Made by a program: the position numbers and the translations under genes. Under the pieces are notes generated by a model. The model saw only the letters and a program-made list of their open reading frames with translations, did no database searches and was not told where the DNA came from. From positions 744,001 through 808,000 of the forward strand of contig NZ_JAEQNA010000001.1 in the NCBI RefSeq assembly GCF_016722895.1: DNA of 64,000 bases, written 5' to 3'. Positions 26,604 through 37,990 of the stretch are shown in pieces. How positions within the stretch are numbered: position 1 is the stretch's first letter; each line of letters begins with the position of its first letter. This stretch comes from Ramlibacter aurantiacus. Lineage in GTDB: Bacteria > Pseudomonadota > Gammaproteobacteria > Burkholderiales > Burkholderiaceae_C.

Positions 26604-28265
26604 TCAGGGTTGCTGGCGCAGGCGGGGCTCGTCCACGCCGGCCACGCGATTGAGCTGCATGTAGGTGGGGGCCGTGAGCATGCCGGTGACCGACAAGCCC
26701 TGCGCCGTCTGGAAGCGGCGCACGCCGCTGCGCAGGCGGCTGGGCGAGCGGATCATTTCGGCGCGCGCCGTGGGTTCGCCATCGGACAGGTGGCTGGCGG
26801 CCCACTGCAGGACCGGACTGTCGCGCCGCAGGTCGTCCTGCGTGCCGGTGTAGCTGCGGGGCGTGCGCCACAGGGTGGCGAACTCACCGTCCCAGCGCGC
26901 GGCCAACGCCGACAGGGTCACGGTCTGGACACTGCCCCCGGCCTCCAGCGTGGCGCTGTCATCGGTCAGGCCCACCAGCAGTGCGTACGAAGGCGAACCC
27001 GAGTCGGCATCGAGGGTCACGTAGCCCGGTCGGTCCAGCTGCCGGATCTGCTCGAGCGTCGTGCTGGAGGTGGTGAAGCAGCGCAGCCCCTTGTCGCCCA
27101 GGGCCGCACAGGCGGAGCCGCGAGGCGGTAGGTCCACGCGCCACGCTTTGGCCAACTCGCGCCAGGCGGCCTCCTCGTCCTTCAGGAGCTGAGGGGGTGC
27201 GGTCGGTGCGGTCGGCGGCGCCGTGGGGGCGGCGGCCGGCGTGGGCTTCTCTGGCGCGGCCGGTGACGCGGCGGCCTTGGCAGGCGGGTCTTGCCACATG
27301 GCCAGCAGCTGGCCAGCGGCCGCCAGCCCCGGCTCGCGCCAGGCACCGCTGCCCACCACGTAACCCGCCGCCAGCAAGCCGCAGGCGGCCGCGAGCCAGG
27401 CCAGGCGGCGCGCACCCCGGCCGGGCGATTCACTGGCCGGGGACCGCGTGCCGAAGGCCTCACGGGCCGCCTGGTCGACCGTGGCGGCGGTGATGCTCCC
27501 CTTGGTGTGGGCAAAGGCGCCCAGCATGGCCCGGTCGCACAACAGGTTGATGCGCCGAGGGATGCCCCGGGAGTGGCGGTGGATGCGGCGGATGGCGCGG
27601 CGCTCGAATGGCGGGACCCGGTCCAGCCCGGCCACCTGCAGCCGGTGGTTCACGTAGTGGGCCGTCTCGTCCTCGGTCAGCGGCAGCAGGTGGTAACGCG
27701 CGATCACCCGCTGCGACAGTTGCTCCAGCTCGGGACGCTCCAGCATGTCGCGCAGCTCGGGCTGGCCGATCAACACGATCTGCAGCAGCTTGTGCGAGGC
27801 GGTTTCCAGGTTGGTGAGCAGGCGCAGCTGCTCCAGCACGTCGGGCGAGAGGTTCTGCGCCTCGTCGATGATCAGCAGGTTGTTGCGCCCGTCGGCGTGC
27901 GAGCGAAGCAGGAATGCATTGAGCGGATCCAGCCAGTCCTTGATGGTGGCTTCACGCCCCTGCGGCGGCGTCACGGCGATGTGGAACTCGTCGCAGATCG
28001 ACTGCAGCAGCTCCACCGCCGTGAGCTTCGGATTGAAGATGTAGCCGACGTTGCAGTGGGACGGGACCTGCTCCAGGAAGCAGCGGCAGACGGTGGTCTT
28101 GCCGGTGCCGATCTCGCCGGTCAGCAGCACGAAGCCGCCGCCGCCCGAGAGCCCATAGAGCAGGTGGGCCAGCGCCTCCCGGTGACGCTCGCTCATGTAG
28201 AGGTATCGCGGGTCCGGCGCGATCGAGAACGGCTCCTGCCGGAGTCCGAAAAATGGCGCGTACAT
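26604..28265 (-). CDS. exeA: ExeA/GspA-type AAA+ ATPase with peptidoglycan-binding domain
   Basis: The 553-residue protein starts MYAPFFGLRQEPFSIAPDP. It has a Walker A site GEIGTGKT near residue 50, Walker B LLIIDEAQNLS near 131-141, a single membrane helix at about 285-303, and a periplasmic end. That end holds a PG_binding_1-like fold (GVRRFQTAQGLSVTGMLTAPTYMQLNRV). This is the ExeA plan: the ATPase in the cytoplasm and the wall-binding part in the periplasm, helping to assemble the type II secretin. It is paired with the gspB-like gene. No other type II genes are in the window. Confidence 0.9.
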   Translation of the reverse strand: MYAPFFGLRQEPFSIAPDPRYLYMSERHREALAHLLYGLSGGGGFVLLTGEIGTGKTTVCRCFLEQVPSHCNVGYIFNPKLTAVELLQSICDEFHIAVTPPQGREATIKDWLDPLNAFLLRSHADGRNNLLIIDEAQNLSPDVLEQLRLLTNLETASHKLLQIVLIGQPELRDMLERPELEQLSQRVIARYHLLPLTEDETAHYVNHRLQVAGLDRVPPFERRAIRRIHRHSRGIPRRINLLCDRAMLGAFAHTKGSITAATVDQAAREAFGTRSPASESPGRGARRLAWLAAACGLLAAGYVVGSGAWREPGLAAAGQLLAMWQDPPAKAAASPAAPEKPTPAAAPTAPPTAPTAPPQLLKDEEAAWRELAKAWRVDLPPRGSACAALGDKGLRCFTTSSTTLEQIRQLDRPGYVTLDADSGSPSYALLVGLTDDSATLEAGGSVQTVTLSALAARWDGEFATLWRTPRSYTGTQDDLRRDSPVLQWAASHLSDGEPTARAEMIRSPSRLRSGVRRFQTAQGLSVTGMLTAPTYMQLNRVAGVDEPRLRQQP

Positions 28266-28298
28266 GGGCCGCAGGATACCTGCCGGGGCGGCCAACCC

Positions 28299-29537
28299 TC
28301 AGGCGGGCACGGCCACCGGCCGCTGCACGCGGCGCATCTGGAACGCACTGGTGATCAGCAACAGCTGCAGCGCCACCAGGCCGATCCAGACGCCGTGGAA
28401 GTTCTGCCGGTCCATCAGCAGGCCGAACGCCAGCGGCGCGGTGGCCTGTCCGATGTCGATGCCGGAATAGACGACGCCATAGACTCGGCCCGAGGCATTG
28501 GGCGGCGTCGAGCGCTTGACCAGCAGGTCGCGCGACGGCCCGGCGGTGCCGGAGCAAAAACCCATGAGCCCGAACAGGACCGGCACGGCCATCACCGGAA
28601 GCTTGGCAAAGCCCAGGACCAGCGCCACCAGCGCCGCCACGCCGAAGCCGCACCCGATGATGCGTTCGGCGCGCTGCGGGTTGCTGATGAGGAATCCGCC
28701 CAGCAGGGTGCCGGCGGCGCTGCAAAGCAGGTAGATCGTGAGGCACATGGCCGCCAGCGCCACCGGCACGCCATGGATGTAGCGCGTGGAGTGCGGGGCG
28801 TAGGCCTGCACGGCGGTGGTCACCGAAGCCCAGCACACGAAGAACCAGAAGCACACCCAGACCGACGGAATGCGCAGGAAGCCGAAGCTGCCCCCGGCGG
28901 CACTGCTCTCACCGGGCGCGGACCGGTCGGGCATGGGAACCTGCAGGCGCTCGCGCTGCAGCCACAGCACGGCCCATACCACGAACACGAGCACTCCGGC
29001 GCCGGCGAGCGCCACGCGCCACGAGAACGCGATCGTCAGGGGCACCAGCAGGGCCGGCGCCAGCGCCCAGCCCAGGCTGCCGGTGATGGCGTGCACGCTG
29101 TAGGCATGCCCTAGCCGCGCCGGACTCACCTTCCGATTGAGCAGGGTGTAGTCGACCGGATGGAACACACCATTGCCCACACCGGCGAGACCCGTCCAGA
29201 ACGCCAGCACCCAATAGCTCGGCGACGCCGCCATGCCGAAAGCCGCCACGCCCAGGATCGCCAGCCCGGCCAGCAGGATGGGCCGGGGGCCGTGGCGGTC
29301 CACCAGGAAACCCGAGCCGGCCTGGGTCGCGCAGGATGCGATGAAGAACACCGTCATCAGGAATCCCAGCTCGATGTAGCCGACCTGGAACGCGTCCTTC
29401 AGCCAGGGAAACAGGGGCGCCAGCAGAAGCTGGCTGAAGTGACTCATCAAGTGGCCACCGCCGACCAGCCCGATCAGGCGGGCGTCCTGGCCGAGACTCA
29501 CGGGTGAGGCGGCGGAGTTCGAGGTACTGCTGCTCAT
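28299..29537 (-). CDS. MFS transporter
   Basis: The 412-residue protein has about twelve membrane helices and the MFS motif after helix 2 (GFLVDRHGPRPILLAGL). The two halves are separated by a charged loop at about residue 195-210. It resembles the fosmidomycin-resistance (Fsr) and related carriers, but substrate assignment would be a guess. It lies 33 bases upstream of exeA on the same strand. Confidence 0.85.
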   Translation of the reverse strand: MSSSTSNSAASPVSLGQDARLIGLVGGGHLMSHFSQLLLAPLFPWLKDAFQVGYIELGFLMTVFFIASCATQAGSGFLVDRHGPRPILLAGLAILGVAAFGMAASPSYWVLAFWTGLAGVGNGVFHPVDYTLLNRKVSPARLGHAYSVHAITGSLGWALAPALLVPLTIAFSWRVALAGAGVLVFVVWAVLWLQRERLQVPMPDRSAPGESSAAGGSFGFLRIPSVWVCFWFFVCWASVTTAVQAYAPHSTRYIHGVPVALAAMCLTIYLLCSAAGTLLGGFLISNPQRAERIIGCGFGVAALVALVLGFAKLPVMAVPVLFGLMGFCSGTAGPSRDLLVKRSTPPNASGRVYGVVYSGIDIGQATAPLAFGLLMDRQNFHGVWIGLVALQLLLITSAFQMRRVQRPVAVPA

Positions 29538-29682
29538 AGGGCTGCAATGCTAGCGAAGGGCGCAGCCGTGGGCAGCCTCAACCAGCATTGCGCGATCCGC
29601 TCCCGGGGGAATCCGCCGCCGCAGTGCCGGTTTCGCTACAGAGTCCAGCGCGGTCGAGAGGCCACGGCCGCTGGACGCGCGA

Positions 29683-30006
29683 TCAACGCTCGACCGGCTC
29701 GACGTCGGTGACTTCGATGCGCCGGGCCGCGGTTCGGCCGCGGCTGGCGTCCGCCCGCGGGGTACGGCTGGACTCGTCGGCCGGCGCGGCGGACCGCCAG
29801 AAGCGGCCGAATCCGGCACGCGGATCCACGCGCAGCACGAAGGGCACGACCGGCCGTCCGGTCAGCCGGGCGAAGGCGGCATAGACGCCCCAGCCCGCCA
29901 GGAGCACCAGCCCCGCCAGTGCCAGGGCGGCGGCCATGATGAGGGCGGCCGAGAGCAGGACGACCCGGCCGAGGATGCGGACCAGCCGCGCAGACAAATC
30001 GTTCAT
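29683..30006 (-). CDS. Small membrane protein, unknown function
   Basis: The 107-residue product has one long hydrophobic stretch (about residues 13-40, probably one or two helices). A polar, Arg-rich C-terminal half follows, ending EVTDVEPVER. I do not recognise a family. The ATG at 30004-30006 lacks a Shine-Dalgarno sequence; a TTG two codons upstream is equally weak. It lies downstream of clpB on the same strand, 104 bases away. Confidence 0.55.
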   Translation of the reverse strand: MNDLSARLVRILGRVVLLSAALIMAAALALAGLVLLAGWGVYAAFARLTGRPVVPFVLRVDPRAGFGRFWRSAAPADESSRTPRADASRGRTAARRIEVTDVEPVER

Positions 30007-30110
30007 TCGCAAAGGAGGGATGGTCGATCAGCAAAGACCCGGCACGTCGCCGGCTCTTCTTGGAGAGAGGTTGGCGGAAAAAGCTCCCGCCATTTTCGCT
30101 GCATGACCCG

Positions 30111-32735
<2,625 letters not shown>

Positions 32736-32761
32736 GGCCTCTTCTTCCTTGATTGCCTCGC

Positions 32762-32790
32762 AGCTTTGCGCGCGCGTGGCGGATTTCAAG
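32762..32790 (-). promoter_or_regulatory. Possible heat-shock (sigma-32) promoter of clpB
   Basis: CTTGAAA (32784-32790 on the minus strand) is a perfect -35 element for sigma-32. About 14 bases on, at GCAAAGCT, the -10 match is poor. Position before clpB supports the reading. Confidence 0.4.
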
Positions 32791-32957
32791 GGGTGGAGTC
32801 CGACAAACCCATCAGGGCCGCGATCGCGACGGCCGGGTGCCCCGCCTCCCGAAAAACCCGCAGGGATCATTCTCGGAGATCGCGGAGCCAGGCAGGCTGT
32901 TCCGCGGGGCCGGAGGGCAACCGCTCCGGCCTGGCGGCCGGGCGGTGCGTGAGAGGG

Positions 32958-33941
32958 TCAGTCCGCCGAAATGTTGTTGCGGCGGATGACTTCGCCCCAG
33001 CGGGGATAGTCCTTGCGGGCCAACGCGCCCAGCTCGTCCGGCGTGGACCAGGCGGCGTCCATGCCGCCCTTGCTCAGCACCTGCGCCACCTCGGGCATCT
33101 TCATGATGGCCACCAACTCCTGGTTCAGGCGCTGGACCACCGGCGTCTGCGTCTTGGCCGGCATGAAGAAGGCGTACCAGAGGTCGACCTCGATGCCCTT
33201 GATGCCGAGTTCCTCGAAGGTCGGCACGTCGGCGGCCACCGGGTGGCGCTTGGGGCTTCCGACGGCGACGGCGTTCAGGCGCCCGGCCTTGACCATGCTG
33301 GCGGCGATGTGAACCGGCAGGAATCCGACATTCACCTCACCGGACAGCAGGTCCTGCTGGTAGCCGGCGGTGCCTTTGTAGGGCACATGCAGCATGAAGG
33401 TGCCCGTGCGCGACTTGACCAGTTCCATGGCCATGTGGTGCGGCGTGCCCACCCCGGGCGAACCGAAGGTGATGCTGCCCGGCTTGGCTTTCACCGCGGC
33501 CAGGAACTCCGGCAGGGACTTGATGTTGGTCTTGGGGTTGGCCACCAGCATCAGGGTGCCCCAGGCCGCCATGGACACGGGCTGGAAGTCCTTGAGCGGA
33601 TCGAAGGGCACGCTCTTGTACAGCTGCGCCGCCATCAGCATGGTGTTGGCCCCCATCAGGACGGTGTGGCCGTCGGTCGCCTTGGCCACCGCGTCGGCTC
33701 CGATGTTGCCGCTGGCGCCGGGCTGGTTCTGCACCACCACGGGCTGCCCCAGGCGCTCCGACAGGCGCGGCGCGACGGTGCGGGCGATGGTGTCCATGCC
33801 GGTGCCGGGCGTGAACGGGACGATGATGCGGACGGTCTGGGTGGGCCAGGCGGCCTGCTGGGCCAGGCTGGGGGCGGCGGCCACGGCCATCGCCGCGGCC
33901 AGGGCGCCGAGGGCGGCGCGCCGGTGAATCGAATGGGTCAT
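32958..33941 (-). CDS. Bug-family (tripartite tricarboxylate) periplasmic receptor
   Basis: The 327-residue precursor has a signal peptide ending at SLA (residues 25-27). The Bug/TctC fold follows: VRIIVPFTPGTGMDTIAR, QPVVVQNQPGASGNIGADAVAK, and ADVPTFEELGIKGIEV. These receptors bind carboxylates, often aromatic ones, and are very numerous in Comamonadaceae. Many have no linked transporter, as here. It lies 48 bases downstream of the LigW-like gene on the same strand, which suggests that it captures that enzyme's substrate or a precursor. Confidence 0.92.
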   Translation of the reverse strand: MTHSIHRRAALGALAAAMAVAAAPSLAQQAAWPTQTVRIIVPFTPGTGMDTIARTVAPRLSERLGQPVVVQNQPGASGNIGADAVAKATDGHTVLMGANTMLMAAQLYKSVPFDPLKDFQPVSMAAWGTLMLVANPKTNIKSLPEFLAAVKAKPGSITFGSPGVGTPHHMAMELVKSRTGTFMLHVPYKGTAGYQQDLLSGEVNVGFLPVHIAASMVKAGRLNAVAVGSPKRHPVAADVPTFEELGIKGIEVDLWYAFFMPAKTQTPVVQRLNQELVAIMKMPEVAQVLSKGGMDAAWSTPDELGALARKDYPRWGEVIRRNNISAD

Positions 33942-33989
33942 GAAGGTCTCCTTCTTGTTGATCGGATGGTGGTTGGATCCGGCGCCCGG

Positions 33990-35063
33990 TCAGCGCAGCT
34001 TGAACACGTGTTCGGCATTGGTCTGGAAGAACCTGGTCTTGTCCTCCAGCGGCATGTCCATCTGGTCGAGGATGTTGACCTCGTCCGGCGCGTATTGGTA
34101 GGGGTAGTCCATCGCGTACATCACGCGGTCGACACCCATCATCTCCTGTGCGAACCGGATGGCCTGTGGCCAGGCCACGCCGCTGTTGGTGATGTAGAAA
34201 TTCTGGCGCAGGTAATCGCTGGGGCGCTGCTTGATCGGCTTCATGTTCTCGTAGCGCTGCGAACGCACCGTGGCCGCGTGCATGTAGTCCACCCGATAGG
34301 CCCAGTACGGCAGGGCCTCGCCCATGTGGCCGAGGATCATGCGCAGCTTGGGGAAGCGGTCGAACACGCCGGCGGTGATGATCCGCAGCGCGTGCAGGCC
34401 GGTCTCGACGCCGAAGCCGTAGATGGCGCCGTCCAGGCCGGCCTCGGCGAACGGCTCGTACATGCCAGGCGGCAGTGAGTTCGGGTGCAGGTAGACGGGC
34501 GCGTCCATCGCCTCGGCGGCGGCGAAGATGTCCCAGAACTTGGGGTCCGACAGGTACTGGCCCTGGGTGTGCGAGTTGATCACCACCGAATTCATGCCCA
34601 GCTGGCGCACCCCGCGCTCGATCTCCTTGGCGGCCGCCTGCGGGTCTTGCGGGGCGACGGCGATCATGCCGGCATAGCGGGTGGGGTGGCGGCGGATCGC
34701 CTCGGCCAGGTAGTCGTTGGCATGGCGCGCCACCGACACGGCCGTGGCCGCGTCCATCACCTGCGGGCCGGGCGAGGTGAGGGACAGCACCGCAACATCG
34801 ACGCCGGCGGCGTCCATGTGCTGCAGGCGCACGGTGTCCAGGTCGACCAGGCAACGCATGATGTGCTGCGCGCGCTCGCTCGGGCTGGACATGTAGAAGC
34901 CCATGAGCCCCTTGAAGCCGGCGTCGCACTGGCCGCTCTCGAAGATGCGGCGGTAGACGTCCAACTGCTCGGGCGTGGCGAAGGCTTCCTCGGTGGCGAT
35001 GCGCTTGTAGGGCACCTTGGCGGGCGCCGGGAACTGCGGCTCCGGCATCTTGATGGGGTTCAC
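33990..35063 (-). CDS. LigW-like amidohydrolase-family decarboxylase
   Basis: The 357-residue protein belongs to amidohydrolase 2 decarboxylases and closely resembles 5-carboxyvanillate decarboxylase LigW as I remember it. Shared segments include RIATEEAFAT, YMSSPSERA, INSHTQG, GFGVETG, GHMGEALPYW and MYAMDYPYQY. LigW makes vanillate from 5-carboxyvanillate in lignin biphenyl breakdown with a Mn ion; relatives decarboxylate gamma-resorcylate. I placed the start at a GTG (35061-35063) with AAGGAG 7 bases before it; an ATG 5 codons later is the alternative. It is upstream of a Bug receptor and divergent from a LysR gene. Confidence 0.82.
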   Translation of the reverse strand: MNPIKMPEPQFPAPAKVPYKRIATEEAFATPEQLDVYRRIFESGQCDAGFKGLMGFYMSSPSERAQHIMRCLVDLDTVRLQHMDAAGVDVAVLSLTSPGPQVMDAATAVSVARHANDYLAEAIRRHPTRYAGMIAVAPQDPQAAAKEIERGVRQLGMNSVVINSHTQGQYLSDPKFWDIFAAAEAMDAPVYLHPNSLPPGMYEPFAEAGLDGAIYGFGVETGLHALRIITAGVFDRFPKLRMILGHMGEALPYWAYRVDYMHAATVRSQRYENMKPIKQRPSDYLRQNFYITNSGVAWPQAIRFAQEMMGVDRVMYAMDYPYQYAPDEVNILDQMDMPLEDKTRFFQTNAEHVFKLR

Positions 35064-35161
35064 GGCTTGTCTCCTTGGATTCCGTTCAATCAGGCCGAGG
35101 ACTCTAATTAGCATTCGGTTCGGCAACAATAGGTCTTTTCGAGCGGATACTTTTCTGCATT

Positions 35162-35173
35162 CGATTTAAATCG
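35162..35173. promoter_or_regulatory. AT-rich palindrome just before the LysR gene
   Basis: CGATTTAAATCG is a perfect 12-bp palindrome in otherwise GC-rich DNA. It ends one base before the ATG of the LysR-type gene, within the divergent promoter region. It may be an operator for autoregulation or part of the promoter. Confidence 0.35.
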
Positions 35174-35174
35174 C

Positions 35175-36158
35175 ATGGACACCCTGGCCAACCTGCGCGC
35201 CTTCGTCACCGCAGCCGAGACGGGCAGCTTCTCCGAAGCGGCGCGTCGCGCCGGCGTCGCGCCGTCTGTCATCGCCAAGCGCGTCGACCAGCTCGAGTGG
35301 CGCATCCGCGCGCCGCTGTTCACGCGCACCACGCGCAAGCTCACGCTGACCGACGTGGGCGAGCGCTACCTGCCGGTGCTGCGCCAGCTGGTCGCGCAGC
35401 TGGAAGACACGCTCAACGGCATGTCGCGGGCCACGGGCGCGCTCGAAGGCCACATCCGCGTCAAGGTGCCCACCACCTTGGGCGTGCTGTGCCTGGGCCC
35501 CATGCTCAACGGCTTCCTGCGGGAGCAGCCCCTGGTCAGCCTGGAGGTGGTGCTGGCCGACCGTTCGGTCAACCCGGTCGAGGAAGGGTTCGATCTCGCG
35601 CTGGGTGCGCGCCCCGAGTCCTATGGTGGCGTGCAGGATCACCCGATGGCGCCGGTGACGCGGCGCCTGGTCGCCTCCCCGGCCTACCTGGCGCGCGCCG
35701 GGGTGCCGCAGGCCGTCTCCGACCTCTCCTCGCATGACTGCCTGGTGTTCTCCACCAGCGGCGTGCACTGGGAACTGCAGGGGCGGCAGGGACTGGTGGG
35801 CGTGGACGTGCGCACGCGGCTGCGCTCCAACGATGGCCTGGCCCTGCTGGAGGCGGCGCAGGCCGGGCTCGGGATCGCGCTGCTGGCCGACTACCTGGCG
35901 GTGCCGGGACTGCGCACCGGCCTCTTGCAGGAGGTGCTGCCGGAGACCCGGCCGCCCGACCTGTGGCTCAAGGCGATGGTGCCGGCGGCTCGCAACGACC
36001 TGCCGCGCATCCGCGCGCTGGTGCAGTGGCTGTCGGATCAACTGGCCCAGCTGGCCTTGGGCGAGGGATTCCTGTGGGCCGCACACCCGGCCAACGACCG
36101 CGCGGGGCGCGCAACCGGCGCGGCGGGTGCAGCGGCTTCCGCTATCCTGCCGGGATGA
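35175..36158 (+). CDS. LysR-family transcriptional regulator
   Basis: The 327-residue protein has the N-terminal LysR helix-turn-helix (NLRAFVTAAETGSFSEAARRAGVAPSVIAKRVDQLEWRIRAPLFTRTTRKLTLTDVG, about residues 5-62). A two-lobed effector domain follows. It is divergent from the LigW-like/Bug pair, the usual place of a LysR activator for a catabolic operon. Its stop overlaps the start of a second Bug gene (ATGA), so regulator and receptor are translated together. Confidence 0.92.
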   Translation: MDTLANLRAFVTAAETGSFSEAARRAGVAPSVIAKRVDQLEWRIRAPLFTRTTRKLTLTDVGERYLPVLRQLVAQLEDTLNGMSRATGALEGHIRVKVPTTLGVLCLGPMLNGFLREQPLVSLEVVLADRSVNPVEEGFDLALGARPESYGGVQDHPMAPVTRRLVASPAYLARAGVPQAVSDLSSHDCLVFSTSGVHWELQGRQGLVGVDVRTRLRSNDGLALLEAAQAGLGIALLADYLAVPGLRTGLLQEVLPETRPPDLWLKAMVPAARNDLPRIRALVQWLSDQLAQLALGEGFLWAAHPANDRAGRATGAAGAAASAILPG

Positions 36159-37132
36159 CCGCCTTCGCTGTATCCCGCATTCGCCGCGGCCTGCTGGCCG
36201 CCAGCGCGCTCTCCCTGGCCCTGCCGGCGTTCGCGCAATCCTCCACCCCGACCCGCATCCTGGTGGGCTTCCCGCCGGGGGGTGGCACCGACGCCATCGC
36301 TCGCCTGCTGGGGGATCGCCTCAAGGACCAGCTGGGCGCGCCCGTGGTCGTGGAGAACCGGGCCGGTGCGGGCGGGCAGATCGCGGCGCAGGCGCTGAAG
36401 GCGGCGCCACCCGATGGGAACACCCTCTTCCTGAGCCACGACCACTCCATCTCCATCCTGCCGCTGGTCACGCGCAACCCGGGCTTCGAACCCGCTTCCG
36501 ATTTCGTGCCGGTGGCGGGCTTCGCCACCTTCGCCAATGCCCTTGCGATCTCGGGTGGCACGCCGGCACGCAGCCTGCAGGAGTACGTACAGGCGGTGCG
36601 CGCGAGCGGCGGCAAGGACACGATCGGCGTGCCGGCCCCGGCGTCCATCCCCGAATTCCTGGTGGGACTGATCGGCGAGCGCTACAAGCTCGACCTGCAG
36701 GCGGCACCCTACCGCGGCAGCGCACCGATGATGGCCGACATGCTGGGCAACCAGATCAAGGCCGGCATCGGCTCGGTGCCCGACTTCATCGAGAACCATC
36801 GAGCCGGCAAGGTGCGCATCGTGGCCGTGATCGGCGACCGCCGCCAGCCGCTGCTGCCCGACGTGCCCACGTTCAAGGAACTGGGTTTCGCCAACCTCGA
36901 CGACCTGCCCTACTACGGCCTGTTCGCGCCGGCCGGCACACCCGCCCCGGCGCTGGACCGCATGGGCCAGGCACTGCAGCGCGTGCTGGCCCTGCCTGAT
37001 GTGCGCGAACGGCTCACGGCCATGGGTCTGACCGTGGGCTACCTGCCGCAGGCGCAGTTCGCCAACGTGGTGCGCCGGTACACGCAGACCTGGGACGGGA
37101 TCATCAAGGGGTCGGGATTCCAGCCGAAGTGA
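36155..37132 (+). CDS. Bug-family periplasmic receptor, coupled to LysR
   Basis: The 325-residue precursor has a signal peptide ending at AFA (residues 25-27). The Bug fold follows with RILVGFPPGGGTDAIARLLGD, VVENRAGAGGQIAAQALKAAPPDGNTL, and DVPTFKELGFANLDD. It differs clearly from the other Bug receptor 3 kb away, so the two probably bind different ligands. The gene begins inside the lysR stop codon. No permease genes (TctA/TctB) are nearby. Confidence 0.92.
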   Translation: MTAFAVSRIRRGLLAASALSLALPAFAQSSTPTRILVGFPPGGGTDAIARLLGDRLKDQLGAPVVVENRAGAGGQIAAQALKAAPPDGNTLFLSHDHSISILPLVTRNPGFEPASDFVPVAGFATFANALAISGGTPARSLQEYVQAVRASGGKDTIGVPAPASIPEFLVGLIGERYKLDLQAAPYRGSAPMMADMLGNQIKAGIGSVPDFIENHRAGKVRIVAVIGDRRQPLLPDVPTFKELGFANLDDLPYYGLFAPAGTPAPALDRMGQALQRVLALPDVRERLTAMGLTVGYLPQAQFANVVRRYTQTWDGIIKGSGFQPK

Positions 37133-37243
37133 GCCCGGCGCCTACACCGGGTTGACTTCGGACGCGCGGCTCACCTGTCAGGAATGCTGGGTCCGGGGCA
37201 GACGCCGTCAGGGTAATTTCCAGCCCTTGGTCTGAAAGATCCC

Positions 37244-37990
37244 ATGCCCATCCAAGTCGTCCGTTTTCACTACCCCCGCCAATCTCCCAGCCGCGCGAGC
37301 ACGGGCTCTCCGAGCCGCACGAGCGTGGCGTCGCCCGATCATCCGGCCCGGCGGCCGGCGCCGCGGCCAGGCCTGACGCGGCTGCTCGAATGCTGCTGCC
37401 CAGGTTGGTTCCACCGCAGGGTGGTCCCCGCCAGCCCTTCGGCGTCGCGAACGCAATCGCTGCAAACCCCAAGCCGCGCCGTCGCGCGTGCTCCGTCACC
37501 CGCGGCCACATCGATCCGCGTGGCCTGGGACACGCCTCCTGCAAGTCAGGTCGACCTGGCCAGGAATCACGGACTGCCGGAGAACTTCAACCGGTTTGCC
37601 GGCGACCCGCAAGTCGATGGGCCCTGGCCCGATCACCTGGCCGACTTGCTTGCATCGCGCCGTGCCACTCGACTGAACCAGTTCCTGGCATTTGCGGTTG
37701 GGGAGCAGTCGGCCGAGAGTTTGTTCCTGCTGATTGCGCTCGATGCCCTCCAGGCGCAATCCCCGCAAGAGCGGCCCCTGCTTTCGGCTCGCATGCGAAA
37801 GGCCTTCGACCCTCAGGGGGATCTGGCGCCCAACCTGAGCGCTCTCAACAGAACGCTTCTGCACAGCGCACTGGACAACCCCACCGACGAGTCCCTGGCC
37901 GCTTTGCAGCAAGTGAAACGCAATCTGATGGAGACAGCCAGCGACGCGTACCGGCGATTCCGACTGACGCCTGACCGGTCAACCCGGTAG
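37244..37990 (+). CDS. Protein with a eukaryotic-type RGS domain
   Basis: Residues 131-242 of this 248-residue protein read like an RGS domain, which in eukaryotes speeds GTP hydrolysis by G-alpha proteins. Seen in order: LASRRATRLNQFLAFAVGE, SAESLFLLIALDAL where the family has SEENxxFW, APNLSALNRTLL where it has the AP..IN motif, and METASDAYRRF where it has M..DSYxRF. The conserved Asn of SEEN is Ser159 here; the second one, Asn197, is kept. Residues 1-125 are Ser/Pro/Arg-rich and look disordered, with a cysteine string LECCCPGWF at 48-56. No signal peptide is seen. Its last 12 bases overlap moaE. Bacterial RGS proteins are rare; the partner is unknown. Confidence 0.72.
   Translation: MPIQVVRFHYPRQSPSRASTGSPSRTSVASPDHPARRPAPRPGLTRLLECCCPGWFHRRVVPASPSASRTQSLQTPSRAVARAPSPAATSIRVAWDTPPASQVDLARNHGLPENFNRFAGDPQVDGPWPDHLADLLASRRATRLNQFLAFAVGEQSAESLFLLIALDALQAQSPQERPLLSARMRKAFDPQGDLAPNLSALNRTLLHSALDNPTDESLAALQQVKRNLMETASDAYRRFRLTPDRSTR

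Noticed and set aside
33990-35063. Lost metal ligand (EEA instead of EEH) as a dead enzyme
   Set aside because: As I recall, LigW enzymes themselves carry TEEAFAT at this place, so the change is normal for that subgroup.
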